Origin: Pseudomonas sp. NBRC 111124
GTDB taxonomy: Bacteria > Pseudomonadota > Gammaproteobacteria > Pseudomonadales > Pseudomonadaceae
NCBI RefSeq assembly: GCF_001320245.1
Contig: NZ_BCBA01000001.1
Coordinates: 1 to 64,000, forward strand
Direction of reading: 5' to 3'
DNA: 64,000 nt
The position numbers were made by a program, and so were the translations under genes. Positions 1 to 9,517 of this stretch are shown piece by piece (the first letter of the stretch is position 1; the number at the start of each line of letters is the position of its first letter). The notes under the pieces were generated by a model. The model searched no databases. It was not told the DNA's origin and saw nothing but the letters and a program-made list of their open reading frames with translations.

Positions 1-1
1 G

Positions 2-2266
2 GACATCGCCGAAGATGATGGGTTTGCGCGCTTCAAAGCGGCTAACAACGCCCGGCCATCGATTCAAAAACGACCTGACGTCATATGGAATCCTCAGAAA
101 ACGGAAATGATCCTCAAGGAAGTGAATTACGAGGCACGCGCCAAGGTGCTGGCTGATTCGTTGCCCGAGCTTGATGCCCAGATTGCCAAACTGGAGCGTG
201 AGATTCGTCACCTCAAAGCGGTACCTTTCAGGGTTGCTGTCAGAAAAGCCTATGGTGGTGTGGTCAGGGAGAGGCTAACTGACTTCAAGATGGTGATCTT
301 CCTGGTGCTCAAGGGCTATCTCGACACCGATTTTGTCGATTACCTCGGCTATTTCTACGAAGGCTCGCTGACCCAATCGGATAAGAACCTCATTCTTGCG
401 CTCGGTCGTGATGAAATGGCTGGTTTTAATACCAAGGTTGAAAAACCAGAACGCGTGATTAGAGCGCTCGATCATGAGTCCTTGAGCCAGGGGCGCGGGA
501 TCTTGCTCGGCCTGATGAACGAACTGCTCAAGCCAAGGCTTCTGGAGCGAGAGGAGAGTGAAGAACGGGCAGAGAAGTTGGCGGTAATACTCAAGGGGGG
601 GCATCAGGAGCCTGAGCTGCTGGGAGAAGCAACTGAGTACTTCGTCGAATTTGAAAAAGGTAACGAGCTGGTGCGAGCGTTGCACAGCGCTGATTCCGAC
701 CTGATTTTCAGCGTATTGAGCACTCGGCGTTTTCAAACAGATGCGTCACGAGCCCGGTGGATCTACCACGTTCTGGATACCCTGACAGCGGATGAGACGG
801 CCAGATTGGACGAGGACGGTACACTCTCAACATGGGTTGAACAGCTCGAGGACGTGTCAGCCTGGATCCCGCGCATGAGCGCGAGTGAGAGAGGTTGGCA
901 ATGGTTGCGCAGCAAACCCATCAAGTTTTCGAATATTAGCAAGCAGATCAGCCCGGACGACCTCAAGGCCGTGGTCACGTGGCGCTGCTTGAAACTGGAT
1001 CTTCGCATGCTACGGCTGCTTTGCCAGGTGGCTGATGGGAATGTTGAGGACGACGCTGTCAGTTACGAAAGGCTCGTTCAGCTGGACGTTCCGAATCTCA
1101 AAGAGCAACTCGACGAGGACATCGTTGCTGTCGTCGAGCAGCTCCTGCAACAGGAAGGGATGTTGGATGAGTCGTCCGATACATTACGGGCTCTGTTAGA
1201 GCTGCTCAGTACACAGCCAGACAAGATGCGCGAGTTGTTCAGCCGCACCCAGTGTTCATTGCCCAGCCTCGATGAACCTCTGCGGGAGGTTTGGCTGCTG
1301 GCAATGGATGAGGATCGTATCGATGCCAACGGTATGCCCGGTGCAGTTTGGATGGTATTCAGGGAGGTCTTGAATGACGGTGAGGGGGTATCAGCCGCCG
1401 TCCAAGACCGCAATGCAGAGGCTGTATTCCTGGACTACATCCAGAGCAAGGCCGAAGTCCTGGCTCATGAGCTATGGAGCGAATCCGACCAGCAAATCAA
1501 GCTGCAACGGTACCTTCTTTGCAATGAGCGTGTGCAGGACGAAACTCTGGCGCATCTGTTTGCCCCGATAAAGATAGATTTCGCCCTCCTGGATTCGTCG
1601 ATACCTGCTTCGAGGTGGGCATTCATCTCTGAAGCTGATTGCGTGCCTTATAGCCAAGTGGGGCTGGACATCTTCAGGGTTCATGCACCCCATCTGGAGT
1701 TGGCTTACCTGCTCAACCGCTGGGAAGAGGCGAGGCTGAAGCTCAACTTTAGTGCTCTGCCGATCTCCATGACTGTCGCACTGAGCAATTCTCAAGTGCC
1801 CTCCATGGGAGAGGTCATGCAGCTATGGTCGACGGTGCCAGCTGATGTCTTTATGAAAAATTCCGAAGCAGCTGTTGGGCTCGCAAACGCGTGTGCACGA
1901 GGAAATCAGGAATGGATGCCGTTTTCTGAGAGCTACCTCCCGGTGTTGTTTGAGTTGACCAAGAGCCCATTCCTCAGCCAGGGAAACCGTGCCGACATCA
2001 TGATCCACTTGTTGATCATGGGCTGCGACTGGCTGAGCGTTGCAGCCGTATTGCCACATTTGGGGGATGAGTTCTCAGCCCTTGCTGGGCAGCGGCGCCC
2101 GATCAGACTGGCCGCGGAGGTTGAGAACGTGCGATTGATCAAAGCCCTTCAGCGACGTGGTTTCGTTCGTGCCAAAATCTTCGATGCATTAATTATCGCC
2201 TGCCGAAAGAAAAGCACCTACTCAGGTGAGAGGGCCTCTAGCCCGTCTCAGGCAGGATGGTTGTGA
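2..2266 (+). CDS. YobI-like P-loop NTPase, C-terminal part (5' end outside window)
   Basis: The frame is open from the first bases of the window through an in-frame ATG at 107, with no stop upstream, so the gene almost certainly begins outside the window. The visible part (about 754 residues) has no Walker motif. Near its start it contains a stretch (YLDTDFVDYLGYFYEGSLTQ) like the region after the ATPase core of YobI-family P-loop NTPases, large STAND-like proteins often found in defence islands. The rest is helical and leucine-rich, as expected of a sensor or scaffold C-terminus. The family call rests on remembered resemblance and the NTPase domain cannot be seen here. Cellular role unknown; an abortive-infection-type role is inference from context. 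Confidence 0.6.
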   Translation, partial: DIAEDDGFARFKAANNARPSIQKRPDVIWNPQKTEMILKEVNYEARAKVLADSLPELDAQIAKLEREIRHLKAVPFRVAVRKAYGGVVRERLTDFKMVIFLVLKGYLDTDFVDYLGYFYEGSLTQSDKNLILALGRDEMAGFNTKVEKPERVIRALDHESLSQGRGILLGLMNELLKPRLLEREESEERAEKLAVILKGGHQEPELLGEATEYFVEFEKGNELVRALHSADSDLIFSVLSTRRFQTDASRARWIYHVLDTLTADETARLDEDGTLSTWVEQLEDVSAWIPRMSASERGWQWLRSKPIKFSNISKQISPDDLKAVVTWRCLKLDLRMLRLLCQVADGNVEDDAVSYERLVQLDVPNLKEQLDEDIVAVVEQLLQQEGMLDESSDTLRALLELLSTQPDKMRELFSRTQCSLPSLDEPLREVWLLAMDEDRIDANGMPGAVWMVFREVLNDGEGVSAAVQDRNAEAVFLDYIQSKAEVLAHELWSESDQQIKLQRYLLCNERVQDETLAHLFAPIKIDFALLDSSIPASRWAFISEADCVPYSQVGLDIFRVHAPHLELAYLLNRWEEARLKLNFSALPISMTVALSNSQVPSMGEVMQLWSTVPADVFMKNSEAAVGLANACARGNQEWMPFSESYLPVLFELTKSPFLSQGNRADIMIHLLIMGCDWLSVAAVLPHLGDEFSALAGQRRPIRLAAEVENVRLIKALQRRGFVRAKIFDALIIACRKKSTYSGERASSPSQAGWL

Positions 2267-2307
2267 ACCCTGACTCTACTCACATCTACACAAAGGATGA
2301 GATCAAC

Positions 2308-2607
2308 ATGGTGGTAAAGGAAAGCATCGGCCCACACAGCGGGGCGGTTGTTAATGCCCTGACGTTTGATCAGGCCTACGACCTGGCTACTCAAGAGCCT
2401 GACCGCCAGTATCATACTGGCGGGAACTCCACGCCCTTTACGGTTCAGGCACGCATCACCACAAAAGGCGAGCATCGTGGCAGCCGCGTGATTGTTTTCC
2501 GCTCCGATGACCAGGAGCGCGCTCGGGCCTATCCTTGCTGCTGGGGTGCCAGAACTAACTGCAACAGCACGCATATTGAGCCTTACACGCCCCAAATGAA
2601 GCGCTGA
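2308..2607 (+). CDS. hypothetical protein, 99 aa
   Basis: A small ORF 41 bp after the YobI-like gene. An ATG at 2308 is preceded by AAAGGATGAG at 2292-2301, a good ribosome binding site, so this start is preferred over the in-frame one at 2257, which overlaps the upstream gene. The product is soluble and has no signal peptide or membrane segment. Its C-terminal half is rich in Arg/Thr and contains a Cys-Cys pair (YPCCWGARTNC). No family recognised. It is probably co-transcribed with the upstream gene. Confidence 0.5.
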   Translation: MVVKESIGPHSGAVVNALTFDQAYDLATQEPDRQYHTGGNSTPFTVQARITTKGEHRGSRVIVFRSDDQERARAYPCCWGARTNCNSTHIEPYTPQMKR

Positions 2608-2630
2608 GTAGTATATGCGCTGGGTCACTT

Positions 2631-2650
2631 GCGGCCCCTTTCTGGGCCGC
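2631..2650. terminator. hairpin between convergent genes
   Basis: GCGGCCC and GGGCCGC form a 7-bp GC-rich stem around a 6-nt loop. It lies 24 bp after the small hypothetical gene and 4 bp before the stop of the convergent pPIWI_RE fragment. There is no strong T-run on either side, so termination efficiency is uncertain; it could serve both directions. Confidence 0.4.
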
Positions 2651-2653
2651 CTA

Positions 2654-3835
2654 TCAAAACCTTCCTTTCCTTAGCTTTTCCGCAACCGGGTGATCCTCTG
2701 CAATCTGACGCGCTGCATGAAGCGGGGAGGGAAGGCGCAAGAAGCCATCCCACAGTGGAGCATTCTTGCACCAGTAACCTGTCTGCAGTGCCAGCTGATC
2801 GTTGCAGGCAAAGTCGCCTTTCTGGATCATCACGAATTCCGTCACGCCCAGTTGCTGCCATGAATCCTTCAGCTCGGATTGCCTCACGTCATAGCGCGTG
2901 TGGTAGCGGTGTGAGCGCGTCCTGTTGAAGGTTTTGGAGTATGAGGTGAAGTAGTAAACGAGCTCCTGGTGCTCGGCCTGATGAACACCGATCCGGTTGC
3001 CGATGTACATGGGAGCCAGAGGCGAAAGTGAGTGCACGCCGGTCATTTGGGCCGTCTGAGAGTCAGACCGGGTACGAATCAGCCAGGCATTTTCCGGTAC
3101 TGGTGGTAGCCCGCTCCCCGCGCCATCGTTCATGCCGGGGTATAGACGCTTGCCGCCGGCATTGATCAGTACGATCAGAGGAGTATTCGCAACGGGTGTG
3201 GGTGCCAGAAGTGCTTGCCTGATCATCAGCTTCGCATCGTCTTCATTCAGCAATCCAGGGGAAGCATGGATAGCACATAAGCCTTCGCTGTAGCTTTTCC
3301 ATTGGCCAGGGTGGCCATCCGCGCCTTGGACGTACACCTGCAAATCTCGTGTGTTGACCACTGTACGCGTGATGACGGGCAAATAGACGTTCAGTTTGCT
3401 GAGGTGGTCAACGTACACCGATACCACTGTCGTATTTGCGGGAATCCCGGCAGTACGATCCAGTGGAAGGGGGAGGTAGCCGGTACCGCGCAATCCATCG
3501 ATGAGGCTGTTGATGGCAGGCCAATCCTCGGGAGGATCGGATTCTATCGATTTGGTTTTGCGCATCCGACTTTTTACCCCCGCTGGCATCGCTTTCTTTG
3601 TATCGGCTCCTTCTCCTGGTGGTGCGAGATGAAAGATGAACTGGGTCGAGATGCCGTGTTTGGCGCATAGTGCTCGTAACAGATGCTTTGGGTCATGGTC
3701 GTCCTTGGTGGCTACCTCAGGCGCCGTTTCAATGATCGCGGCGTCAGGTGCGAATGCACTTAACCGTGGAAGCAACTCGTTGGTGAGTAACCGTCTGGCC
3801 AACTCACCCCTCAGCACACAGACCAGCTCGGACAA
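2654..3835 (-). pseudogene. pPIWI_RE protein, C-terminal RNase H-like fragment
   Basis: This is the 3' piece of an argonaute-like pPIWI_RE gene whose 5' piece lies at 9518-10813 on the same strand. The sequence DPKHLLRALCAKHGISTQFI near the N-terminus matches the start of the RNase H-like (PIWI) domain of this family as I remember it. The C-terminal part (YYFTSYSKTFNRTRSHRYHT and following) fits the family's end. The nominal start is a TTG with no good ribosome site, and the upstream frame stays open only to a stop at 3902-3904, so this is not an independent gene. pPIWI_RE proteins are known as the third gene of a conflict module with a REase and a DinG-type helicase, all present here. Likely inactive unless the halves can associate. 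Confidence 0.75.
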
Positions 3836-4208
3836 GAACGGGTGGAAAACAAAGCCTTGCCCGCAGGTATACCCATTGAATAAGCCTGTATCTGACGTAG
3901 GTCATGCAGAGCCTGCCAGCGGGTCGCAATCGACGATGGCTTCATTGTATACTTCGGCTCCGCATACCCCTTGAGCTACAGGAACATCAGCATGACTGTA
4001 CTCCAAACGATCTACTGGCAGCCTACGCCGCCTTAGCGCTACGCCCCCTCGCAACAACCTGCTTCCGCTAGCCTCGCTCGCGGGTGCTCACTGCTGTACG
4101 CCTGGTTTTACACCTTAAGCACACAGCAAAAAATCCTCAAAATTTGAATTTGTATCGATTCGCTCGCCACTCCCTTGGCGTGCGCGATGCTTTGCCTTGG
4201 ATATTTAT
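3836..4208. other. intergenic junction region
   Basis: About 370 bp between the pPIWI_RE C-terminal fragment and the divergent SulP gene. It must contain the left boundary of the block that interrupts the pPIWI_RE gene and the promoter for SulP. I see no convincing inverted repeat, target duplication or ORF. Composition becomes AT-rich just before the SulP start. Confidence 0.4.
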
Positions 4209-5696
4209 ATGCTGCAAAAACTTAGACAAACGTGGTTTTCCAACGTCCGTGCCGACGTGCTCGCGGGGCTGGTGGTCGCACTCGCGCTGATCCCGGAAGC
4301 CATCGCCTTTTCCATCATCGCCGGGGTAGATCCCAAAGTCGGTCTCTACGCCTCCTTCTGTATCTGTGCTGTCATCGCCTTTGTCGGCGGGCGCCCCGGA
4401 ATGATCTCGGCGGCGACAGGCGCCATGGCACTGCTGATGGTTACGCTGGTAAAAGAGCATGGACTCCAGTACCTGCTGGCCGCGACGCTACTATGTGGCG
4501 TACTTCAAATCCTTGCCGGCTACCTGAAGCTCGGCTCGTTGATGCGCTTTGTTTCACGCTCGGTAGTCACCGGCTTCGTAAACGCATTAGCGATTCTGAT
4601 TTTTATGGCGCAATTGCCTGAGCTGACCAATGTCACCTGGCATGTCTATGCCATGACCGCTGCGGGCCTGGGAATCATCTACCTGTTCCCGTATGTACCG
4701 AAAATCGGCAAGGTGATTCCCTCTCCATTGGTGTGCATTCTGACGCTGACTGCCATCGCCATTTACCTCGGTTTGGATATCCGCACCGTCGGTGACATGG
4801 GCCAACTGCCTGATACGCTCCCGATCTTCCTCTGGCCTGAAGTTCCGCTGAATTTTGAAACCCTGCGCATCATTTTCCCGTACTCGGCTGCGTTGGCAGT
4901 AGTGGGTCTACTCGAATCAATGATGACCGCGACCATCGTCGACGACCTTACCGACACCACCAGCAACAAAAACCGCGAGTGCAAAGGCCAGGGTGTGGCC
5001 AACATCGCTGCCGGCATGCTTGGCGGCATGGCAGGTTGCGCCATGATCGGCCAGTCGATCATCAACGTGAAATCTGGTGGCCGCACCCGTCTCTCGACAT
5101 TGTGTGCCGGCGTTTTCCTGCTGCTGATGGTGGTATTTCTTGGCGAGTGGCTCTCCAAAATCCCTATGGCGGCACTCGTGGCTGTGATGATCATGGTGTC
5201 CATCGGCACCTTTAGCTGGGATTCCTTGCGTAATCTGAAAGAGCATCCGCTGTCGACCAACCTCGTCATGGTGGCGACCGTCGTGGTCGTCGTGGCCACT
5301 CACAATCTGGCTTACGGCGTACTGGTAGGTGTGCTGCTGGCCTCCCTGTTCTTCGCAAACAAGGTCGGGCACTACCTGGATATCAAGAGCACTCTTGAAG
5401 AGACGAAATCGCATCGGACTTACCGCGTCGTGGGCCAGGTGTTCTTTAGCTCTGCGGACAAGTTCACTGAGGTTTTTGACTTCAAGGAGGCGCTCAACAA
5501 GGTCACCATCGATCTCACACAGGCGCATTTCTGGGATATCACCGCCGTCGCAGCGCTGGATAAGGTCGTGATCAAGTTCCGACGCGAAGGCGCTGAGGTT
5601 GAAGTGCTCGGTCTCAATGAAGCCAGCGCGACAATCGTTGACCGCTTCGGCGTGCATGACAAACCCGGTGCCATCGACAAGCTCATGAGCCACTAA
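4209..5696 (+). CDS. SulP-family anion permease with STAS domain
   Basis: A 495-aa inner-membrane protein. Its N-terminus ([20 protein letters not shown]) is the SulP signature, followed by about 10-12 hydrophobic segments. A cytoplasmic STAS domain occupies roughly the last 120 residues ([20 protein letters not shown]). SulP proteins transport sulfate, bicarbonate or other anions; the substrate cannot be told here. The ATG at 4209 is preferred over an in-frame TTG at 4197 because the signature follows it directly. The gene is followed at 11 bp by a universal stress protein gene, a pairing common on mobile DNA. The unit lies inside the block splitting the pPIWI_RE gene. Confidence 0.88.
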   Translation: MLQKLRQTWFSNVRADVLAGLVVALALIPEAIAFSIIAGVDPKVGLYASFCICAVIAFVGGRPGMISAATGAMALLMVTLVKEHGLQYLLAATLLCGVLQILAGYLKLGSLMRFVSRSVVTGFVNALAILIFMAQLPELTNVTWHVYAMTAAGLGIIYLFPYVPKIGKVIPSPLVCILTLTAIAIYLGLDIRTVGDMGQLPDTLPIFLWPEVPLNFETLRIIFPYSAALAVVGLLESMMTATIVDDLTDTTSNKNRECKGQGVANIAAGMLGGMAGCAMIGQSIINVKSGGRTRLSTLCAGVFLLLMVVFLGEWLSKIPMAALVAVMIMVSIGTFSWDSLRNLKEHPLSTNLVMVATVVVVVATHNLAYGVLVGVLLASLFFANKVGHYLDIKSTLEETKSHRTYRVVGQVFFSSADKFTEVFDFKEALNKVTIDLTQAHFWDITAVAALDKVVIKFRREGAEVEVLGLNEASATIVDRFGVHDKPGAIDKLMSH

Positions 5697-5707
5697 GGAG
5701 AACGACA

Positions 5708-6559
5708 ATGACCCGCGTAATGGCATGCATTGATAACTCACAATCCTCATTGGCGGTCTGCGATTACGCAGCATGGGCCTCGCAACGACTCAGCGCTCCC
5801 CTGACCTTGCTTCATGTGCTGGATAAGGAGAAATATCCTGCATCCGCTGACCTCAGCGGCAATATCGGTCTCGGTAGCAGAGAACATCTGCTGGAAGAGT
5901 TGGCCATGCTGGATGCGCAGCGGGCAAAACTGGCGTTGGAGCATGGGCAGCACATGCTTGAAAAAGCTCGCGAGCGAACAGTTCACTCTGGCGCCATGTC
6001 ACCTGATATGAAGCAGCGCCATGGCCATCTCGTCGAGAGCCTGAGCGATCTCCAAGACGATATTCGGTTACTGGTGATTGGAAGAGTCGGTGAGGACAGC
6101 ACGCGCAGTGCCCAAAGTCTTGGCAGCCAGATTGAAGCGATAGTCCGAACTATCCACCGCCCCACCCTGATTACAACCAGCCATTTCAGGAAACCTGAAA
6201 CGGTCATGGTGGCATTTGACGGCAGCGCAACAGGCCACAAGACCTTACAGATGCTTGCTTCAAGCCCGCTGTGCGAAGGCCTGCCAATTCATATCGTCAT
6301 GGTTGGAACGGATTCTGAAGACAACCAGAACGCGCTGGAGAAGGCACGAACCACGCTTGCGTCTTCCGGCTCGCTGGTGCATTCCGAGATCCGCCCAGGC
6401 GAAGTAGAGTCCACACTGCATGCGTATCAGGCAGAGCACGGCATTGACCTCTTGGTCATGGGGGCGTACGGGCACTCACGCATCAGGCAGTTTCTGATAG
6501 GCAGCACGACCACGACGATGCTGCGTACATCCACTGTACCCTTATTGCTGCTTCGCTGA
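5708..6559 (+). CDS. universal stress protein, tandem Usp domains
   Basis: A 283-aa cytosolic protein with two Usp folds. The first starts with RVMACIDNSQSSLAVCDYAA. The second starts near residue 168 with VMVAFDGSATGHKTLQML and ends with the ATP-binding-type signature MGAYGHSRIRQFLIGSTTTT, so the C-terminal copy probably binds nucleotide and the first looks degenerate. AAGGAG at 5695-5700 precedes the ATG. Spacing to the SulP gene (11 bp) indicates one operon. Usp proteins are stress-responsive; a role in regulating the permease is inference from linkage only. Confidence 0.85.
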   Translation: MTRVMACIDNSQSSLAVCDYAAWASQRLSAPLTLLHVLDKEKYPASADLSGNIGLGSREHLLEELAMLDAQRAKLALEHGQHMLEKARERTVHSGAMSPDMKQRHGHLVESLSDLQDDIRLLVIGRVGEDSTRSAQSLGSQIEAIVRTIHRPTLITTSHFRKPETVMVAFDGSATGHKTLQMLASSPLCEGLPIHIVMVGTDSEDNQNALEKARTTLASSGSLVHSEIRPGEVESTLHAYQAEHGIDLLVMGAYGHSRIRQFLIGSTTTTMLRTSTVPLLLLR

Positions 6560-6570
6560 GCCAGTTCCAC

Positions 6571-6610
6571 TGGCCACAGTATTTCCAGAACTGAGGAAAT
6601 ACCGTGGCCA
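6571..6610 (+). terminator. long hairpin after the Usp gene
   Basis: Arms 6571-6586 and 6595-6610 form a 16-bp inverted repeat with one mismatch and an 8-nt loop, beginning 11 bp after the Usp stop. No T-run follows, so it could be a factor-dependent terminator, an mRNA stabiliser or a REP-like element. It separates SulP/Usp from the NUDIX gene. Confidence 0.45.
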
Positions 6611-6651
6611 CCCTGGACGATGACTAACTGATCTTGCCGCTACGAGACCAC

Positions 6652-7185
6652 ATGCAACTCATAACTGAAATTGTTCACCCCGAGCTGAAATCCAAGCAGG
6701 GCAGAGTATTCCGTCGACATGCAGCTCGCGGCATCGTGATGCGGGGTGAACAGATCCTGTTGCTGTTCACCGAGCGCTATAACGATTTCAGCTTTCCTGG
6801 AGGCGGCCTTGATGGTGACGAGGACATTGTCGCAGGCCTGAAGCGTGAGCTTGAGGAAGAGACTGGTGCTCGTGAAATACAGGTGCTCCAGCACTACGGT
6901 TACATCGAGGAGTACCGGCCCTACCAAAAGCCACAGTACGATCTGATGCACATGACCTCGCATTTTTATCAATGCGAAGTAGCGCCCCAGCTAGAGCCGG
7001 TGAGAATGGAAAGCCACGAAATCGCTAATGGTATGCGGCCTGTCTGGATCAACCTGCATGAAGCCATCGCACACAATGAAGCCGTCATGCAGCGTCACGA
7101 GTCTTCGATGGGGCAGTCAATTCTGCGCGAAACCTACATGCTGAGAAAAGTCGCTTCCGAATTGTTGATGCCAATCAGCCTTTGA
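6652..7185 (+). CDS. NUDIX hydrolase
   Basis: A 177-aa protein with a full NUDIX box GX5EX7REUXEEXGU, seen as GGLDGDEDIVAGLKRELEEE followed by TGA near residues 49-71. Such enzymes hydrolyse nucleoside diphosphates linked to another moiety; the substrate cannot be predicted. The ATG at 6652 is chosen over a TTG at 6634; neither has a strong ribosome site. It lies between the SulP/Usp pair and the left end of the IS66 element, so it is either part of the inserted block or a passenger of an earlier rearrangement. Confidence 0.85.
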   Translation: MQLITEIVHPELKSKQGRVFRRHAARGIVMRGEQILLLFTERYNDFSFPGGGLDGDEDIVAGLKRELEEETGAREIQVLQHYGYIEEYRPYQKPQYDLMHMTSHFYQCEVAPQLEPVRMESHEIANGMRPVWINLHEAIAHNEAVMQRHESSMGQSILRETYMLRKVASELLMPISL

Positions 7186-7218
7186 GCTGACTATTTGGCG
7201 AAGTCCACTTAGCCTGCC

Positions 7219-8754
7219 TCAGGCAAGCATCCAATGCTGCGGGAGTAATTGCGTGATTTCGCTCGCCCGCTGTGTCGGAAGCCGCATCAGTACATCCTTG
7301 AGATAGGCATACGGATCGTGCCCATTCATACGCGCCGACTGGATCAGGCTCATGATTGCCGCCGCCCTTTTTCCACTGCGCAGCGACCCGGCAAATAACC
7401 AGTTCGAGCGCCCAAGCGCCCACGGCCGGATCAAATTCTCGATCTGGTTATTGTCGATGGGCACAGCACCATCTTCCAGGTAGCGCGTCAGCGCTACCCA
7501 GCGTTTAAGGCTGTAATCCAGGGCCTTGGCCGTGGCCGAACCCTCGGGCACAAGTTCGCGTTGGGCCAACATCCACTCATGCAGTTTTTCAGCGATGGGC
7601 ACCGCTGTTTCCTGACGTAATCGCCAGCGGGCTTCGTCGCTCATTTCCTTGGCGTGTCGCTCGACTTCATACAACCCGCCAATCGAGTGAAGCGCCTGCT
7701 CCGCCAACTGGCTTTTATTGGCTGCATGCAGGTCGAAGAATTTGCGGCGTGCATGGGCCATGCAGCCGATTTCGGTGATGCCCAGCTCGAAGCTGGCCTT
7801 GTAGCCGGCGAAGTCATCGCAGACCAGCTTACCGTTCCACGTGCCCAGGAAGTTACGCGCATGTTCGCCGGCACGGCTGGGGCTGAAGTCGTAGACCACG
7901 GCCTTTAGGGCCGAGAAAGGCGTGGTGCTATAGGCCCACACGTAAGCGCGGTGGGTTTTCTTTTCGCCTGGTGCGAGCATCTGAACCGGGGTCTCATCGG
8001 CGTGGATCACGCCCTGGGCCAACACATGCTCACGCAGCGCATCGACCAGAGGCTGGAGCTGCACACCGGTCTGTCCGATCCATTGCGCCAGTGTCGAACG
8101 GGCGATGGGCAGTCCGGCCCGACCAAAAATCTTCTCCTGCCGGTACAGCGGTAAATGGTCGGCGAACTTCGCCACCATCACGTGGGCCAAAAGGCCTGCG
8201 GTCGGGATGCCCTTGTCGATCACTTGGGCCGGTACAGGCGCCTGGATCAGTGTTTCACACTGACGGCACGTCCATTTTCCACGCACATGCCGCTCAACTG
8301 TGAACACGCCCGGAGTGTAATCGAGCTTCTCGCTGACGTCTTCGCCGATTCGCTGAAGCTGGCAGCCGCACACGCACTGAGTATTCTCTGGTTCGTGACG
8401 GATCACGGTTCGCGGAAACTGCGGCGGCAGTGGTGCACGCTTGGGCTTATGACGTGGCTCGGCCGGTGCGGCCGGCGGATTGGCTGCCTTCAGCTCGGCT
8501 TCGATAGCTGCGATATCGGTATCGAGCAGATCATCAAGCAGACTGCCTTGGTCGGGGCTCAGTTGCTCGCTGCGCTTGGCGAACTTGTGTCGCTTGAGGA
8601 TGGCGATTTCATGAGCCAGTTGCTCGTTGACCGTTTCGAGGCGTTGGATTTTCTGGCTCATGGAGTCGACCTGGGACAGCAACTGCATAGCCTGTTCGGC
8701 CAAGCCGCGCAGCTGTTCCGGTGTCATCTGGTCGAGATTGGGCGAGGAAGTCAT
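7219..8754 (-). CDS. tnpC: IS66 transposase TnpC
   Basis: A 511-521-aa DDE transposase of IS66 type. It has an N-terminal coiled coil with a charged linker, and a zinc-binding-like stretch (CVCGCQLQRIGEDVSEKLDY, then CRQCE). The catalytic core contains HADETPVQM and CDDFAGYKASFELG, and the C-terminal signature NNQIENLIRPWALGRSNWLF holds the catalytic Glu. Length is normal for the family. ATG codons exist at 8784 and 8754. The element looks intact and potentially active. Confidence 0.92.
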   Translation of the reverse strand: MTSSPNLDQMTPEQLRGLAEQAMQLLSQVDSMSQKIQRLETVNEQLAHEIAILKRHKFAKRSEQLSPDQGSLLDDLLDTDIAAIEAELKAANPPAAPAEPRHKPKRAPLPPQFPRTVIRHEPENTQCVCGCQLQRIGEDVSEKLDYTPGVFTVERHVRGKWTCRQCETLIQAPVPAQVIDKGIPTAGLLAHVMVAKFADHLPLYRQEKIFGRAGLPIARSTLAQWIGQTGVQLQPLVDALREHVLAQGVIHADETPVQMLAPGEKKTHRAYVWAYSTTPFSALKAVVYDFSPSRAGEHARNFLGTWNGKLVCDDFAGYKASFELGITEIGCMAHARRKFFDLHAANKSQLAEQALHSIGGLYEVERHAKEMSDEARWRLRQETAVPIAEKLHEWMLAQRELVPEGSATAKALDYSLKRWVALTRYLEDGAVPIDNNQIENLIRPWALGRSNWLFAGSLRSGKRAAAIMSLIQSARMNGHDPYAYLKDVLMRLPTQRASEITQLLPQHWMLA

Positions 8755-8815
8755 GCCGCTGATTGTGTCAGAGCAGGTCGTCAACAGCGATAAACCGATG
8801 GGCTAATGGCAGGGG

Positions 8816-9151
8816 CTAAAGCACTGTGATCGCGCTGCCTGCGCCGACCCGCTGCCACGGCAAACCCAGTACCAAGGCTTGAAGTTGCTCGTTATCGAGT
8901 TCGACTTCCGATCCGTGACGGATGCCGGGCCAATGAAACTTGCCTTGGTTCAATCGTCGCGCTGCCAGCCAAATGCCCACACCGTCATGCACCAAGACTT
9001 TCATTCGGTTGGCACGGCGATTAGCGAAGAGGTATGCGCAGTGCGGCTTCGCCACACCGAACACCGCGATCACCCTGGCCAGCGCGGTCTCGGTACCGGC
9101 GCGCATGTCCATAGGCTCGGTGGCAAGCCAGATGGCATCGATCCGAATCAT
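8816..9151 (-). CDS. tnpB: IS66 accessory protein TnpB (Orf2)
   Basis: A 111-aa protein typical of IS66 Orf2. It contains IWLATEPMDMRAGTETALAR and YLFANRRANRMKVLVHDGVG, both family hallmarks. TnpB is required for transposition of this group, though its exact activity is unclear. Its start overlaps the end of tnpA by 4 bp (ATGA-type), showing translational coupling. Confidence 0.9.
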   Translation of the reverse strand: MIRIDAIWLATEPMDMRAGTETALARVIAVFGVAKPHCAYLFANRRANRMKVLVHDGVGIWLAARRLNQGKFHWPGIRHGSEVELDNEQLQALVLGLPWQRVGAGSAITVL

Positions 9152-9480
9152 TCCAACAGGTCTCGCAGAAAGGTGGCACAGGCGACAGCGCTTTCGGTCG
9201 GCCAGTTCACTTTGACGGTGCCACGCGGGTGCTGGATTTCAATGCAGATACTTGATGAAGCTGCCTGCGAATGTCCTCCGGCTAGCGGCAAGGGCACTGG
9301 AATGAAAGCAGGTTGCAGCGCCATAGTTTTGTTCGTGAGTACCCTAATCCATTTATGTACGAGGTTCGCGTTAAGGCTGTGCTTCTGCGCGACGCTGGCA
9401 ATCGATGCGCCGGGCTGGGCGCACTCTTGGACAACTTGGGCCTTGAAGGATTTTGAATAGGAACGGCGTTGTGACTGCAT
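9148..9480 (-). CDS. tnpA: IS66 accessory protein TnpA (Orf1)
   Basis: A 110-aa protein with a helix-turn-helix of the IS66 Orf1 type (SKSFKAQVVQECAQPGASIA, then NANLVHKWIRV). It probably binds the element's ends. It is the first gene of the IS operon and overlaps tnpB. Confidence 0.88.
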   Translation of the reverse strand: MQSQRRSYSKSFKAQVVQECAQPGASIASVAQKHSLNANLVHKWIRVLTNKTMALQPAFIPVPLPLAGGHSQAASSSICIEIQHPRGTVKVNWPTESAVACATFLRDLLE

Positions 9481-9517
9481 GGAAAGACCCGCTTAAAAGG
9501 CTAGAAATGGTGTCCAC

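Noticed and set aside
275..736. Long minus-strand ORF opposite the YobI-like gene
   Set aside because: It is a shadow of the plus-strand coding frame, with no ribosome site and no protein-like features.
4917..5774. 285-aa minus-strand ORF opposite SulP
   Set aside because: His- and Gln-rich antisense of a membrane protein gene; the plus strand has clear SulP-STAS motifs.
8155..8793. 212-aa plus-strand ORF within IS66
   Set aside because: Antisense of tnpC, which has clear transposase motifs.
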